Source: Sycon ciliatum
Taxonomy: Eukaryota; Porifera; Calcarea; Leucosolenida; Sycettidae
Length of the DNA stretch: 64,000 nt
NCBI RefSeq assembly: GCF_964019385.1
Contig: NC_088649.1
Location: 16,340,347-16,404,346, forward strand
Reading direction: 5' to 3'
Below, piece after piece: positions 1 through 11,108 of the stretch (its first letter is position 1; each line of letters begins with the position of its first letter). Made by a program: the position numbers and the translations under genes. A model generated the notes under the pieces. The model was given only the letters and a program-made list of their open reading frames with translations. It was not told where the DNA came from and did not search any database.

Positions 1-467
1 TCACACCATATTCGCGCGTACACTTAGACCATATATGACATCAGACACTGGACTCCACCAGCCAAGAGCCAAATACAACAACATGCGTAAATCATAGTCG
101 ATCAGAAATCCGCAACAGTATGGTTGAACTGTGTGCCATAATCATCGACTCGAGTGGTATTTGAGAAAACTAGCGAGTATTCAAACGAATACGAGTATTC
201 TATTGACCAGACATAAAACAATGCACGCCTACACACTTGCAAAACCAAACGCAGTACACCTGGTACGCATGATTGTAGTCTTGCTAGCAGCCTAGTTCTG
301 GAAATACTCGCAACTACTGTGTTATTCTGCTAAGTAGGGACAAGTAATATTACATGTTGGGGGTCATACTACTGACAGTAGTTTTTGCGAAACAACGACT
401 CGCTCATTTCAAATTTTCAAGAGAGGGATTGAGTATTGGACATACTCATGTTACCCTAACAGTAAAA
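1..467. other. Non-coding stretch, no recognisable feature
   Basis: I see no credible reading frame, RNA or repeat structure here. It precedes a short inverted-repeat element. Confidence 0.4.
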
Positions 468-860
468 GGTGTGTTTGGTTTGTACAAACTAGAAAAGGAT
501 CGGACAGCTGGTGCACATGGAGCAGCCTCATGCCAACCAAACGGTACTCCAGAAACAGAGCACATTTTTGTGAAAAATGTGCCAAACTTTGTTCATTCTT
601 CAAAATGTTTATGAGTCACCATGGTCATTTTGTACGGTACAACGAGTTCAACCCACAAAAACGTATGCACGTGATCATTTTGGGACCAAAATCGATGTTC
701 CTGCCAGGTTTTACTGTGAACAAGTGAAACTGCTCGGTCTTCTCCGGCCTCGAGGCCGGAGCTAGCAGAACATGTTCTGGTCGACCCAGAACAGGTGCAG
801 TCCCAACCAAACACGCTGTTCTGGTGAATCCTGTTCTAGGTCATACCAACCAAACGCACC
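468..860. mobile_element. Candidate miniature inverted-repeat element (TIR GGTGYGTTTGGTTKGTA)
   Basis: The ends form an imperfect inverted repeat: GGTGTGTTTGGTTTGTA at 468 and, on the other strand, GGTGCGTTTGGTTGGTA ending at 860. The CCAACCAAAC end motif also recurs inside. The interior holds a perfect 20-bp palindrome at 742-761 (CTCCGGCCTCGAGGCCGGAG) followed by the 12-bp palindrome AGAACATGTTCT at 767-778. No clear target duplication was found, so the superfamily is open. Short overlapping frames inside show no conserved domain. Confidence 0.4.
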
Positions 861-890
861 CTAAGAAGCATGCGTATTCACTTCACTTAC

Positions 891-977
891 TATGCTGACA
901 CTTGTCTCCGTGGAATCCTTTCTGGCAGTTGCAGGTGCCATCTTCAGTACACTGACCGTGATTCAAGCAATTGCATA
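891..977 (-). CDS. EGF-like domain exon of a minus-strand host gene
   Basis: An 87-bp exon read on the minus strand. It is bounded by an acceptor (CTGCTGCAG, last base 978) and a strong donor (GTAAGTGAAG from 890). It encodes a six-cysteine EGF module with the order C-x-C-x5-C-x5-C-x-C-x8-C, including NHGQC and CNCQKGFHGDKC. The spacing resembles teneurin- or tenascin-type EGF repeats rather than calcium-binding EGF. Both exon ends are in phase 1, the usual arrangement for shuffled extracellular EGF modules. It probably belongs to the same gene as the cbEGF exon at 6569-6688; the BEL and pogo-like remnants between them would then be intronic. Start, end and identity of the full protein cannot be determined. 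Confidence 0.72.
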
Positions 978-1177
978 CTGCAGCAGTGATTGGGTGTATA
1001 CACGTATTATCCAAAGCACACAAATGGAAATAGAACATAGTATATTGGATTCTCAAGAAGTTGCTGCATATATTTTGATCATCAGGAGATTGTCTAGACC
1101 TCAAAATACCTATTTAAAACACTCATTCACCAATCCCAGGTATATCCGAATCATACTCATTCGAATCTTTTCTTGTA

Positions 1178-2030
1178 CAGTGCGGATCGGCTATAGGGTT
1201 ATCGGCTATAGTAATATGCCTCTTATAGTGATCGTATTCTCAAATTCATTTTCGTAAACCACCCCTTTCTATACATATCGGATCGGCTATAGTAATAATC
1301 GGCTATAGTAATAATCGGCTATAGTAATATATCGGCTATAATGATACGATTTCTTTGTCAAAATGATCTTATTGCAAACATTTTTCATCGGCTATAGTGA
1401 TGATCATAAACAATTATACATCGTACATGGCGAGATCTGATCGCGGCAGTCAGGAAGCGCTGGTACGACTATGATATCCCTCGGAGGAAATAATTCGAAA
1501 TCTTTGGCGTGGGCTGTGCTTGTTGTTCCCGGGCATCCTCGAGCGAGATCGGAGGCAGTAATGAGTACCAGCGCTGAAGCGCTACCGTGGTCTCCGTCGA
1601 GATGTTGGAGAAGGCATTCAGGTAACAGCGAAGACAATCAAGGACGCCGAGAAGCTTCTCCGTGAAATACGATCGACCTGCTACTTGGAACGGTTTCAGC
1701 GGTGATGAGTCGAGCGATGGCGACCCAGACTGAGACTCTACTCCCACTAATCGATCCTGTAGATATTGTTATGTCGATTGAATGTGTTGAAGTGTTTCTC
1801 TTCCAAAAGAACACATTTGTTGAGCACAGCAACTCCATGAAAACTCATGTCAAAAAATCACGAAGTTTTTGTTTCCGCAGGAAGTAGCTCTGCACGTTGC
1901 ACTGATTCGAATGACACCATACACGCATTTGTCAGGCATACCTAAGTATGCATATCGCCTATAGTAATATATCGCCTATAGTGATATTTTCACGAAAATC
2001 AAACACCAACGCTATAGCCGATCCGTACTG
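1178..2030. mobile_element. pogo/Tc1-like TIR element, non-autonomous or decayed
   Basis: The termini are CAGTGCGGATCGGCTATAG and, on the other strand, CAGTACGGATCGGCTATAG, each flanked by TA (1176-1177 and 2031-2032). This is the target duplication of the Tc1/mariner/pogo superfamily. Sub-terminal repeats of the unit CGGCTATAGTAATA are clustered at 1255-1400 and again, as CGCCTATAGTAATA, near 1955-1985. The interior (about 1404-1840) has overlapping minus-strand frames of 66-92 codons, which could be a decayed transposase tail, but I recognise no catalytic residues. The element ends about 110 bp from the BEL/Pao integrase remnant. Confidence 0.7.
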
Positions 2031-2134
2031 TACATAAATGGAACAAATTTTCACCCACTTGAAGTCGGATTATGCTGGAAACCCTGGCATGGAAACTGGG
2101 AAGTACTTGTCTTGTCTGGAATTATAACTTTCCA

Positions 2135-3950
2135 TCGTCCATGTACCCATGAGTCTTAGTGTGTTGAACTGCTCTGGTGGTGGCACACACAAACAATGCT
2201 ATCAATACCTTCGGAGATAACACACCACGTCAAACGTACAACGAACCAGCATAGTCGATGCCGGTAGTTGCGAACGGCCTCTCGTGAACAACTCGGTCTG
2301 TTGGCAGCGGCGGGCAGACTTCTGAGGCAGCCTTAGCCTTGTAGCGGCGGCATATAACACATCACTGAGTAATTTTGCGTAGCGCTCGTCGACCGCCGAT
2401 AATCCAGAATTTCTGACGGATGTACAACAAGACCCCTTCTACACCTTGGTACATGCTTTCGACGTGCGTTTTCTCCAACAGCTACTCGGTCAGATGATGT
2501 TTACCTATTAGAACTGGGTGCTTGGCTCCATACGCCAACTCGCTGTAGTGGAGTCGTCCCCCGGCTCTGAGCTACCCATGCTCCTCCAGAGACGGTGCAA
2601 GATGATACACCTTCGACCCAGCCTTCAATGGTTGACCTTGCTTCATCAGCTCAAGGTCCTCAGCGAAACATTTGGCTTGAACGATGCAGTACAATACGTT
2701 GTCAGCTGCAAAATAGTTTAGCAAGAGGCTCAGTGTGCTTCCACTGCAACATTCGAGTCGCCATGCCCTGTGCCCACGACCACTTACTGAATCGGAGCCA
2801 CCATTCATTATCAGTTTCTCGACTACAGGTGGTGGGTGACACTCGCACTTCTACACTGGACTCATCAGTACCAGCGGTTGAGGATGTGGTGGGCCAGTCA
2901 TTGGGCTCCGTGATCCAGGTTGGCCCGCCCAACAAGAACAGACTACGGATCTGCTGTGCATTACTCCCACGTGACGGAAAATCTGCCGGGTTGTGAAGGC
3001 CCGGGCAATGGTTCCACACAAAGCCGACCTTCTTCGATATCTCTTGGTCTTAAAGGACGCGGTTCACCACAAATGTGTTCCATTTGTACGATGGATTACC
3101 GATCCAATAAACGGTAGTGAGACTGTCAGTCCAGCCATAGACTTGCGTGAAGGTCACACGCAGCTGCTTCACCACAAACTCCGCATAGCAAGCCGCTAGA
3201 CATACTGCATGTAACTCAAGGCGGGCTAACGTCGGCGGAGACACCCTTGCCACTTTGGCCTTGGCAAATACCAAGTGTGACTGTCCATTGATGACTGCAT
3301 ACAAAGAGCATCGAAACGCTTTCTCACTGGCGTCCGCGAAGGCATGAAGCGCAATAGGCATGTCAAGATTTCAGCAAAACCAACGTGGTATGTCAAAGCC
3401 TACCACTTCAGCCAAGTCTCCCCGCCATTGCGCACATGCGGCTGCGATGCCATCAGGCAACTTATTATCCCAGTCGCCACCGAATTTCCAGGCTTGCTGT
3501 AGCAGCATCTTTACCGGCACAACTGTAGGTGCTGCTGGACCTAGCGGATCAAACACTGACGCAACACACTTAGGAGGGATCGCCGTGTTCAAACAGGTGG
3601 TCTATCGGACTCATCACTGGATTTCCATTTCAGACTGAGGACTTTCTCTCCAGCCTCTGGATCGCATTGGTAATTCGTCGCCTCACCACTTGCGGAACTC
3701 CATGCCAGCATCTGTAAGCACACGCACGCTGAACTCTTGCATCTTCTTGGCTTCCGGGGCATTTGAGACACGAGAGACCAAATCGTCAACGTAGAAACTC
3801 GTGTCACTTCGACCGGTCCACAGGAAACGCAGGTACGGACGGTCTTCGGGATAAACCACGACCATGAAGAAAGCCTTGCGGATGTCCACTTGCAGCGCGC
3901 TCTTATATTCACGGAACCTTAATTGCATACCCGCGAGACTTGGCAATAAG
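2135..3950 (-). pseudogene. BEL/Pao LTR-retrotransposon pol remnant
   Basis: The minus strand carries, in 5' to 3' order, the pieces of a BEL/Pao polyprotein spread over several frames. They are a reverse transcriptase part (LQVDIRKAF, DRPYLRFLW, FYVDDLV, 3946-3683), the segment after it (SVFDPLG ... DWDNKLP ... IPRW, 3592-3371), an RNase H-like part (LHAFADASEKAF, RLELHA, WTDSLTTVYWI, 3361-3050), the NPADFPSRG/GPTW segment (3019-2870), an integrase zinc-binding part (QAKCFAEDLELMKQGQPL, 2720-2630) and an integrase core (FWIIGGRRALRK, CVICRR, FATTGIDYAG, FVCATTRAVQ, 2420-2145). Gag, protease, the first RT motifs, the end of integrase and both LTRs are missing. The RT lacks the stretch normally found between RFLW and YVDD. 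Frameshifts and stops make it inactive. Confidence 0.85.
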
Positions 3951-4332
3951 GACGTTTAGCAAAGCAAAAGTTCGAAAGAAAATTCGAGTCTGGGAATGAG
4001 TACAGAAACAAACTTCGAAACTTCCAAAACTTGGACGCGAAGTTGCAGTGGTTTGCGAAAGTTACTTTCTACTTCCTCAGTACGTGATGCACTCTCATTT
4101 ATGGTAGAACTCCCGTAGATCTACCCCGTATGCGCGCGCCAGAGCTCATGCTTCCTTTTGTGTTCGTACACACTTTCCTTTTGTGTTTAGAATGAAGCTT
4201 TCATCGTCTCCCTGCCCGATATGAAATAAATTCTGCCGGACACCACATGGCACAGCAGTACAGTGAACAGAAGTGATCGTGACTGGTTGACGTTCAGTTT
4301 CCTTTCCTTTTCATACTTGTTTCTTCTTCGCA
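3951..4332. other. Intergenic/intronic DNA upstream of the Myb-like gene
   Basis: No domain or RNA is visible. The CT-rich stretch just before 4333 could be a 5' UTR of the plus-strand gene that follows. Confidence 0.3.
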
Positions 4333-4646
4333 ATGGCTGGCCAGTGGACCCTTGCGTCTTCATCCACCGCAGCACCGGTGCCTGCGATGACGACTACCCC
4401 ACCAAGCCCCACATCGCCCTCAACACCGTCCCAAGTGAGGTTCGATCTCCAAATGGATTTGTGTATGCTACGCCAGCTCCGTGCACAGGACGCCCCAATC
4501 AAGTGTGGCTCCTCTGCGTTTGAGACTGTGGCGGCGGAGCTGCCAGCTCCCAGGAAATTTGGGTTGGTGTCGAAGAAAGCGGTTAGGGATCACGTGCTGA
4601 AGTGCATGGAGCAGCACACGAAGAAGGAGAACTGGGCAAAACGGCA
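4333..4646 (+). CDS. Exon 1 of a Myb/SANT-like DNA-binding-type protein
   Basis: The start is chosen at ATGGCTGG (4333), which has a favourable G at +4. The first 35 residues are low-complexity (Ala/Ser/Thr/Pro). From about residue 36 comes a helical, basic region (VRFDLQMDLCMLRQL ... FETVAAEL ... KAVRDHVLKCMEQHTKKENW). It resembles the Myb/SANT-like N-terminal domain of a family of uncharacterised proteins common in invertebrates and fungi, which may act in DNA binding. The exon ends at a GTAAGT donor (4647). Joining to 4941 keeps the frame, with a split Gln codon. The gene lies on the opposite strand to the EGF exons. Function beyond probable DNA binding is unknown, and it might derive from a domesticated or active transposon. 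Confidence 0.5.
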
Positions 4647-4940
4647 GTAAGTTGTCAGGTGCCCTCCGTACATGTACCAGTAATGTATCACTAGTGAGGA
4701 AAACATTCATTGCAAAATCAAAAAAACAGTGATGTGGTTGATTTCAGTTTTGTACTTGTCTTTTACAAATTCCATTTTACTGAATTTTGACATGACTGCT
4801 GTCTGCAGATTCTGTATAACAGAATCCACGCAGCATCATAGTTCAGCATTAAACTGTGCATGTAAAACAAAATGTGTATGGCTACATCATGCTTATGCCC
4901 TGACCATATGTGTACAATGTGTTATTTTCCTTTCGTGCAG

Positions 4941-5166
4941 GTGTGGTTCAGCTGATGAGTTTGCAGAAAAGGAGACCCTCCTGAATGAACTGGTGGAGTT
5001 GCAGCGTGAAAAGGAGCAGGTCATGGACAAGGACAAGCAAGCTGCGAAACAGCAACGAGAGCAAGCTGCTCAGCTACGTGAGGATGCCTGCGTCACACTT
5101 GGGAAAAAATGTTATTACTATAAGACATCTTCGCTTCTCCATTGGCTGCTCTCCATTGCAACTTGA
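4941..5166 (+). CDS. Exon 2 of the Myb/SANT-like gene: coiled-coil region, end uncertain
   Basis: A pyrimidine-rich acceptor (TTTTCCTTTCGTGCAG) precedes 4941. The frame continues exon 1 and encodes a highly charged helix, ELVELQREKEQVMDKDKQ then QQREQAAQLRED. Such a coiled segment follows the Myb-like domain in this type of protein. After about residue 56 of the exon (GKK) the frame runs into a different composition (YYYKTSSLLHW) and stops at 5166. Because a dispersed repeat begins near 5120, the natural C-terminus may have been displaced or a donor may have been missed. A single in-frame splice joins the exons; no further exon is recognised downstream. Confidence 0.45.
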
Positions 5167-5560
5167 TGCAGGGCGGTGGCAGAATAGTGGATGTATCAAA
5201 TCTGTTCCCCTTATTATCCAGGTACTGAGAGGTGAAAACCATTATTGCTGGTGATCATATGGATGCTGGAAGTTTATCTTTGCAAGTGGTATTCCTGCCT
5301 GCAGACAACCTGTCACTGATTCCACTGTGTGAAAAGTGCCTGATCATAAACAGGAGACATTAAGTCAGTTCGTGAGAGATGATCATGAATCGAGATCCCT
5401 CCAACTTGGGGAAAACAGGTGGTAGGAAGTTATTGTACCATTCTACAGCCTTTGCTTGTCGTGGTTTCTTCTCCTCCTGGTCTTGTGTAGATAAATGCAG
5501 GACCAAGATACTCTTTTTTATAGCATTTGACTGCAGGCTTGGTATTACAACCGTCCACAA
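5120..5560. repeat. Dispersed repeat, diverged copy of 8160-8510
   Basis: Blocks such as GGTGAAAACCATTATTGC (5231 and about 8285), the GATCC[C]TCCAAC/CATCTACGG region, the CTTCTCCTCCTGGTCTTGTG-like block and GATAAATG occur in the same order and orientation in both places. I recognise no protein domain in either copy. Confidence 0.4.
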
Positions 5561-6568
5561 CTACCAGTACCTGCTTCACTAGAAAAGTCGGGCACGCAAT
5601 GCTGAGAGCTCATATGGATTTGTAACTGAGTCCTTGAGTATGGGTAATTCTAGTTTTTCTTCGAGCCTCCTGGCCTTGGCTGGCAGTAGCAAAGACAGTT
5701 CTTTGGACCGCTCTCCGCTTTCTGTTCATAGCCGCTCCTTCATCCTGGTGGAGACGCCATTGCCAGGGTCTGAGGCACAACGAGAAAACTCCTCTTCGTC
5801 TGTCTCCTCCATGATCCATGGCTCTCCAATATTTCTAAACAAGCATCTACTCCATGTAAATCATCGTTTCGAATTTGTGGAACATCTTTGGTTGTAGTGC
5901 CTCGGCTCATTTCAAGTCCAAACTCCATTACCATACATCTTGCACCGTCCAAAAACCGTTTAACATCCTAGGGCCCCATGGGTGCTGCCTTTGGCTTTTA
6001 TCATGCGTCATATTTCTCTGACTCCGACTGTACGTACATGACTGTACATTTACCGGTACGTACCTGACAACATTGCTACTTACAGTGAACAAAGTTCTAA
6101 AAGTGTTACTTGTCCACAAAGTCATGTACGGCTACAGGTACATGGTAGAATGTGCTCCAACCGTAGATCTATGCATTTCAGACACGACGAGGGTTGCATC
6201 TCATGACTGCATATAGCAGATTGTTGAGAAAAAGAACAGGGATTTCAAAATAATTATCTACTATGCAATTTTTAATGCCGCTAAAACATCACACAATGCT
6301 CGTTTTGTTTGAATCTAATGCTCCATAATGCTCTGATGCTCGGATAGTCTCATAATGCCGAATATAATGCCGGCATTATCCGCTGGACCCTATGTACGTC
6401 CAGATGCATTCATGCCGCTTTCAGGGCGTCAAAGGCCGTACAAGTTGAGGGTGCCAAATGTGCACTATTGGCTGGATTTCACGGAGCGCAACTGAAGTTA
6501 CCAGAACAAAAACATTCCGTTGAAGCTCTATTTGGCATATTATCATACGAATAACAATTGTAACATAC
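5561..6568. other. Unannotated stretch, probably intronic
   Basis: Short frames only (up to about 87 codons), without motifs. The segment 6280-6390 is rich in ATGCTC/ATGCCG-like words that recur near 7140-7210. Confidence 0.3.
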
Positions 6569-6688
6569 CGCAGGATCTGCCGTCACCTGAAAACCCAGAG
6601 TTACACGTGCAGTTGTAGGACCTAGCCGTGTTGGTACACGCAGCATTGGAGTCGCAATTATGAATCTGATGTAGACATTCATCTCGCT
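6569..6688 (-). CDS. Calcium-binding EGF-like domain exon
   Basis: A 120-bp exon on the minus strand, from an acceptor (GGTGGTCTAG, last base 6689) to a donor (GTATGT, starting 6568), phase 1 at both ends. It encodes a complete cbEGF module. It has the N-terminal calcium-site residues DEC, six cysteines, and the Asp/Asn-hydroxylation consensus C-x-N-x4-Y-x-C-x-C (CTNTARSYNCTC), followed by NSGFSGDGRSC. Modules of this kind occur in fibrillin-, nidogen- and adhesion-receptor-type proteins outside the cell. With the EGF exon at 891-977 it indicates a minus-strand multi-EGF protein with long introns. Confidence 0.82.
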
Positions 6689-7931
6689 CTAGACCACCAG
6701 CCAGGTTGAAACACGAGGAGTACATAAATGTAATGAGCCTCAGGCCGAGAAAAGGGTGATATTTGTATTTTTGGTTAAATTGAGTTAGACAGCATACCTA
6801 AAACTCAAAATCTCACTGATTCATATGCGGAAAACCGTGTTGAAAAATCTCGAAGTATTTAAAAGTAACGGGCACAGATGTGAAGGCAACTTTACAGAGC
6901 GAAGGTCTGTACCCTGCTTTCAAGTGCCCTTTTCTCAGTTGTGCGAGTGAGGCCAATAGCACCCTTTTCTTAGCCCGAGGCTCTAAAATGTACGAGGGAC
7001 AAAACAAACTCACGTAATGGATATTGTTAACACTAATACACTGCCGGTAATGATTGATACTAATTCTAGGAAGTAATGAAATATGCTAAGCTGGCGTTTG
7101 AGTGCTTCTCGGTTCCATTGCTGTATTTGTTGTTGTCCCGTCCAGTGCTCGGATCCAGCGGATAATGCTCCGAAAATGGTTTGTATAGTTCTAGTCATAA
7201 TGCTCCAAAAGCTACTCTAAAAATGATAATTTTTCATCCAGCACTTGCACCAAGAGTGAATAGCAACTGAATAGAGCGGTTGCCAGTTGACAAACCCCTT
7301 TTTTACGATGCAGTTGCGTGATGCCCACCACTTTCTGAGTGATTAATTATAATGCTGATTAAACGTAATCAAGTAGCGTGCTCAATTGTCCGAAGAGTGC
7401 TCAACACCCATATAGGGGCAGATGCACACACAAGAGGGAGAGAGACAGAGAGGTAGTGATGGGGAAGCTGTGTTTTGTCATTTCCAAAATCGGCCCGATT
7501 TTCTCGCCTAATCGGCTTCTTGATCGGCTAGGACAATGTCCAAATTCGGCCATACAATCAGCCCCGAAGTCAGAATTTGGCTAAAAGCGGTACTTGAACA
7601 CTTGAAGTCACATCATACAGTATACTGAGTGTAGATTAGGGCTACAAGGAATATGTAAAAAGGCGACGTGGAGACAATAATCTTAAGAATGCATTGAATA
7701 TAACTAAATGCGCACTCATATCACAACCATGGGGACGAATCATGTATTCCAGAACGTTTTCTTGTCACAATTATCAATGGAATTCGTGACTAAAGAGAAT
7801 GATGAAACTACAATAGGATTTATACACTTGGAGTGGAACAGCGAGGATACAAGCATAGTAAGAAAAAAACACAAACCTGGACCTGGTGATCCAAACCTTT
7901 GTAAACAAAAAGAAAATGTCACCGTACTTAC
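6689..7931. other. Presumed intron of the EGF gene
   Basis: No convincing exon, RNA or transposon end seen. Short frames lack motifs. Confidence 0.3.
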
Positions 7932-7996
7932 GCTATTCCAGTAAATTCGCACTCACACACACTTGCACATGCAAGTCCATTGTCACACTGCACTTG
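7932..7996 (-). CDS. Possible partial EGF-like exon
   Basis: Between an AG acceptor (ATTCAG, last base 7997) and a GTAAGT donor (from 7931) the minus strand reads QVQCDNGLACASVCECEFTG. This resembles the second half of an EGF repeat (C-DNG-xx-C ... C-x-C-x2-FTG). The phases (0 in, 2 out) do not match the 1-1 exons elsewhere, so it may be a chance match or a relic. Confidence 0.22.
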
Positions 7997-9740
7997 CTGA
8001 ATTTCCTATCATTTCTCACCTCACCTATAGTTTATCACCTGTGCTATTTGTAGACCAAAAGGGAGAAAAACTACACATTGTCGAACCTCCAGCAAGGAAT
8101 GCACATTGTCAAGTTGCCTCCGAAGCCGCCGCAACTTATCTCTCGCCAGCTCCGTCACCTCCTAGTATACTATGACACAATCCCTTCTCCTGTGGCTCCT
8201 CTCCCTGGAAACCTTGAAGCAAGCAGGGCTGTAGCAGGATAGTGGGTGTATCTTATCTTCCCTTCGTTATCCTGGTAGTGAGAGGTGAAAACCATTATTG
8301 CCTTCATTCGAAACAGTAGGAATTGGGGCAGTTCCTGAGACCAGATCGCCGATCAAGATCCTCCCATCTACGGAAAGCCTAGTAACTCGTGGTGAGAAGG
8401 GTTTTTTTTCGCCGCTTTCCATTCTTTGTTGTCTTCTTCTCCTTTTGGTGTTGTGTTGATAAATGGGTGACCAGAATATTCTTTTTTTGACCCCTTATCT
8501 TTTTTTGCCATAGTTAAATTGGCTCACTATCCGAGTTCAGAATTAGTCGTGTGCACAGGTAGTCGGGTATCCATGCTACCCGTGAGGACCTCGGGTAGAC
8601 TGGTACAGAATAACAGAATAGTACCCGGAAACTTGAAGTCGCAGATGACATCATGTACAGTGCACATGTGCAAATTCATGTAGTAATCCGCACGTCTACC
8701 CAGTATGTAAGGGAAAGGGTGCATTGCGGTGTTACCATGGAAACATTACCCGGTCTGCTACTCGTGCAAAACTACCCGAACCCGATACCCGAAGAAAATG
8801 ACTTCCTTATAACCATGTGTAATTCTAGTTGAGGCACAACAAAAACCACCTCTTTGTCTGCTTGATAATCACTTCACGAACGTTTCTTTGATCCTCTATG
8901 CACGGCTGTTTCGAGTGCGACATTTATCAATATGGCGGTGTACCGTAGCAACCCGCATCGCAACAGCTTGCGTACGCACAGCGTGCCGACGCTCGCAGTC
9001 TTTCTGCACATTTTTCCAATTTATCGAAGAAAGTTTTTGTTTTTGGGGCGATGGATTCGTGCCTTGGAGGGGTCGTATGAGGCCATGCTGGAGGAGAATA
9101 AGTCTACCAAGACCTGGAAGCCTCCCTTCGGCGAAGTACTGAAGTTAGCATGTCCTGGAATCAATACAGGAATTGTTTTCAAGACGATGCAGTGTGATAA
9201 ATTCTAGTAATGTAGTGCATCATGGAATTCGGTGTGTTTGAAACTTCGGAGCAAGAAGGGGGCACGTTTGCTTGACTCACTACTATCATGACGTGAACAG
9301 ATGGAACCCCACTGCTCTTATTCTAGAACATGTTCTCCCCTGAGGACAGCTTACAGGCAGATTTCCGTCCATAAGAAAAGAGCACAAATAAATCGTTAGA
9401 CTGATTGCAATTCATCTTGGAGAAGGAGAAGGATAGAATTCGATCATCTGCTACTCTCTCAACACAAAGTTGATGACATAGCAGCTACATGTACGTGTCT
9501 TCATGCGTGTGCTCTTCACCTTGGGGATCAATGTGAGGATTTTAGGATTGCTGGAAATCAGATTCTGTATACTATTGGACAGCAGTTTCTGCATTGCACA
9601 TGCTCCACAGTGCTCATCGGCAAGGATGTTGAATTTGCGTGTAACCCTTCACCACCCTGCTCTCCATACTATTCCAGATCGGCACTAACTGAACATTGAA
9701 GTGTTTCATTTCAGTAGAATGTGCTCCTCCAATAAGTGCG
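7997..9740. other. Presumed intron with repeat fragments
   Basis: Holds the second copy of the dispersed repeat (about 8160-8510). A 19-bp word (GGCTCACTATCCGAGTTCA, near 8521) is close to sequence preceding the Penelope hammerheads at 32.8 and 34.5 kb, so a small relic of that element family is possible. No gene recognised. Confidence 0.35.
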
Positions 9741-9744
9741 GCAT

Positions 9745-10745
9745 TGGAGGCGGCAAGAGTCCATAACCCCCCAGAGTGTGCAACTCCAGGTTGGGGTCTG
9801 GCGCAACGAAATCCAAACATTGCGTCATCCGGTCCCCGGGCAAGCATGGGCGGATGGGGCCATATCCCCATGTGCATATCTGGTACATCCGGCGGGGGTT
9901 CCAAGTTAGTTGAAGGTTGCTTTGATTCTGTTTGAATCAAGCCACGGAAGTGTCACGTAAAACGTTTGCTGCACGGGCTATGCAGTGTCAGCAGAACGGC
10001 TTTGATTTCACAGTCACAGAATTTTTTATTTGAAGAGAGTTTCTCTGCTCGTTGTCTGAAAAGCTTGTATTGGGAGAGTTCGTGACTCCGGGATAGCAAG
10101 AATAGGCATGGATATAGATTTACAAGATTTGATGGAAATAGCTCTTGGCACACGGCATGAAGACCCGATCGATTTCGAAGTAGATGTGCTTCAACCTGCA
10201 GTGAATGTTTCTGCTGGGTTCACAACCAGACGGTTCAAATTGACGGGTGTTCCATTGCATGTGAGAAGCACAGACTTCGAGCAATAAATCTCTATCCAGG
10301 TGCTGGAAGAATTAACAATTTCCAACACTCGACAATCGAGAGAAGAAAATGAGGAGCCCAGATCGAACAAAAACTGACGAATATCGTCCACAGAGACACT
10401 GCACTCCGGCGACAATGGGGAGCGCTTTGCTTTAGGTTCAACAGTGGCCATTGTTCTTCACTTATCGGAGAGACACTCAAAAGAGAAAACTGTTCGACAA
10501 CTCCAAAATAATTTTTTGTGTACTTGAGCCTTTCCAGGCGTGTTACGTACAATACCTGACCGTGGATTCGTAAAGAAAGACCCCAAATTGGGCAAACGGG
10601 CGAAGTAGGTCCGGGCCAAACTTCCCATTTCGTCATAGCTACTCACTACATGACGTATGAAGTTTGGATTTCGTTGCGGCACTGATTTGTGCTGAGAAGG
10701 ATCACGAGTTGCACACTCTGGGGGGTTATGGACTCTTGGAGGCGG
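9745..10745. repeat. 1-kb interval bounded by about 80-bp inverted repeats
   Basis: The segments 9750-9830 and 10660-10745 are reverse complements over several blocks, notably CGAAATCCAAAC/GTTTGGATTTCG and a 30-bp block around CCATAACCCCCCAGAGTG. The interval encloses a minus-strand frame (10451-10191). This may be a small transposon or two opposed copies of a repeat. No target duplication was identified. Confidence 0.4.
10191..10451 (-). CDS. Hypothetical 86-residue frame, possible first exon
   Basis: Opens at an ATG in good context (GAACAATGGCC). It encodes a soluble-looking sequence starting MATVEPKAKRSPLSPE, then VDDIRQFLFDLGSSFSSL. I do not recognise the family. It lies inside the inverted-repeat interval, so it may belong to a mobile element. 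A splice donor could cut it after the first 50 residues. Confidence 0.2.
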   Translation of the reverse strand: MATVEPKAKRSPLSPECSVSVDDIRQFLFDLGSSFSSLDCRVLEIVNSSSTWIEIYCSKSVLLTCNGTPVNLNRLVVNPAETFTAG

Positions 10746-11108
10746 TGATATTTATTGCCACAGTTGCACTGCTGATATTCGTCATGAAAGAAGCAATGGA
10801 AGATGGTCAGGTCAACCAGTGGGCTTGCAGTGATAAGCAAAGCACCACAACACATCATCAAGTGTCATAGCACGGCGGAGTTGGTTGCCCGCAACGCTTC
10901 CATGTTGGTGTTGTTGGTGTACAAATAGAGGATATCTTCCAGTCTCTAACTTTTAAAGCACATGGACCTGCTATAGGTGCTATTCTATCAATGCTTGTTT
11001 CAAGTTACAGAATTATTTAGCTTCTTACAGCTTTGATTTAATTCACCGTATTGTAATTAATGTGAAGAAGAGGTTGATGCGACTTCGGCGATACTTGGGG
11101 AATTAGTG

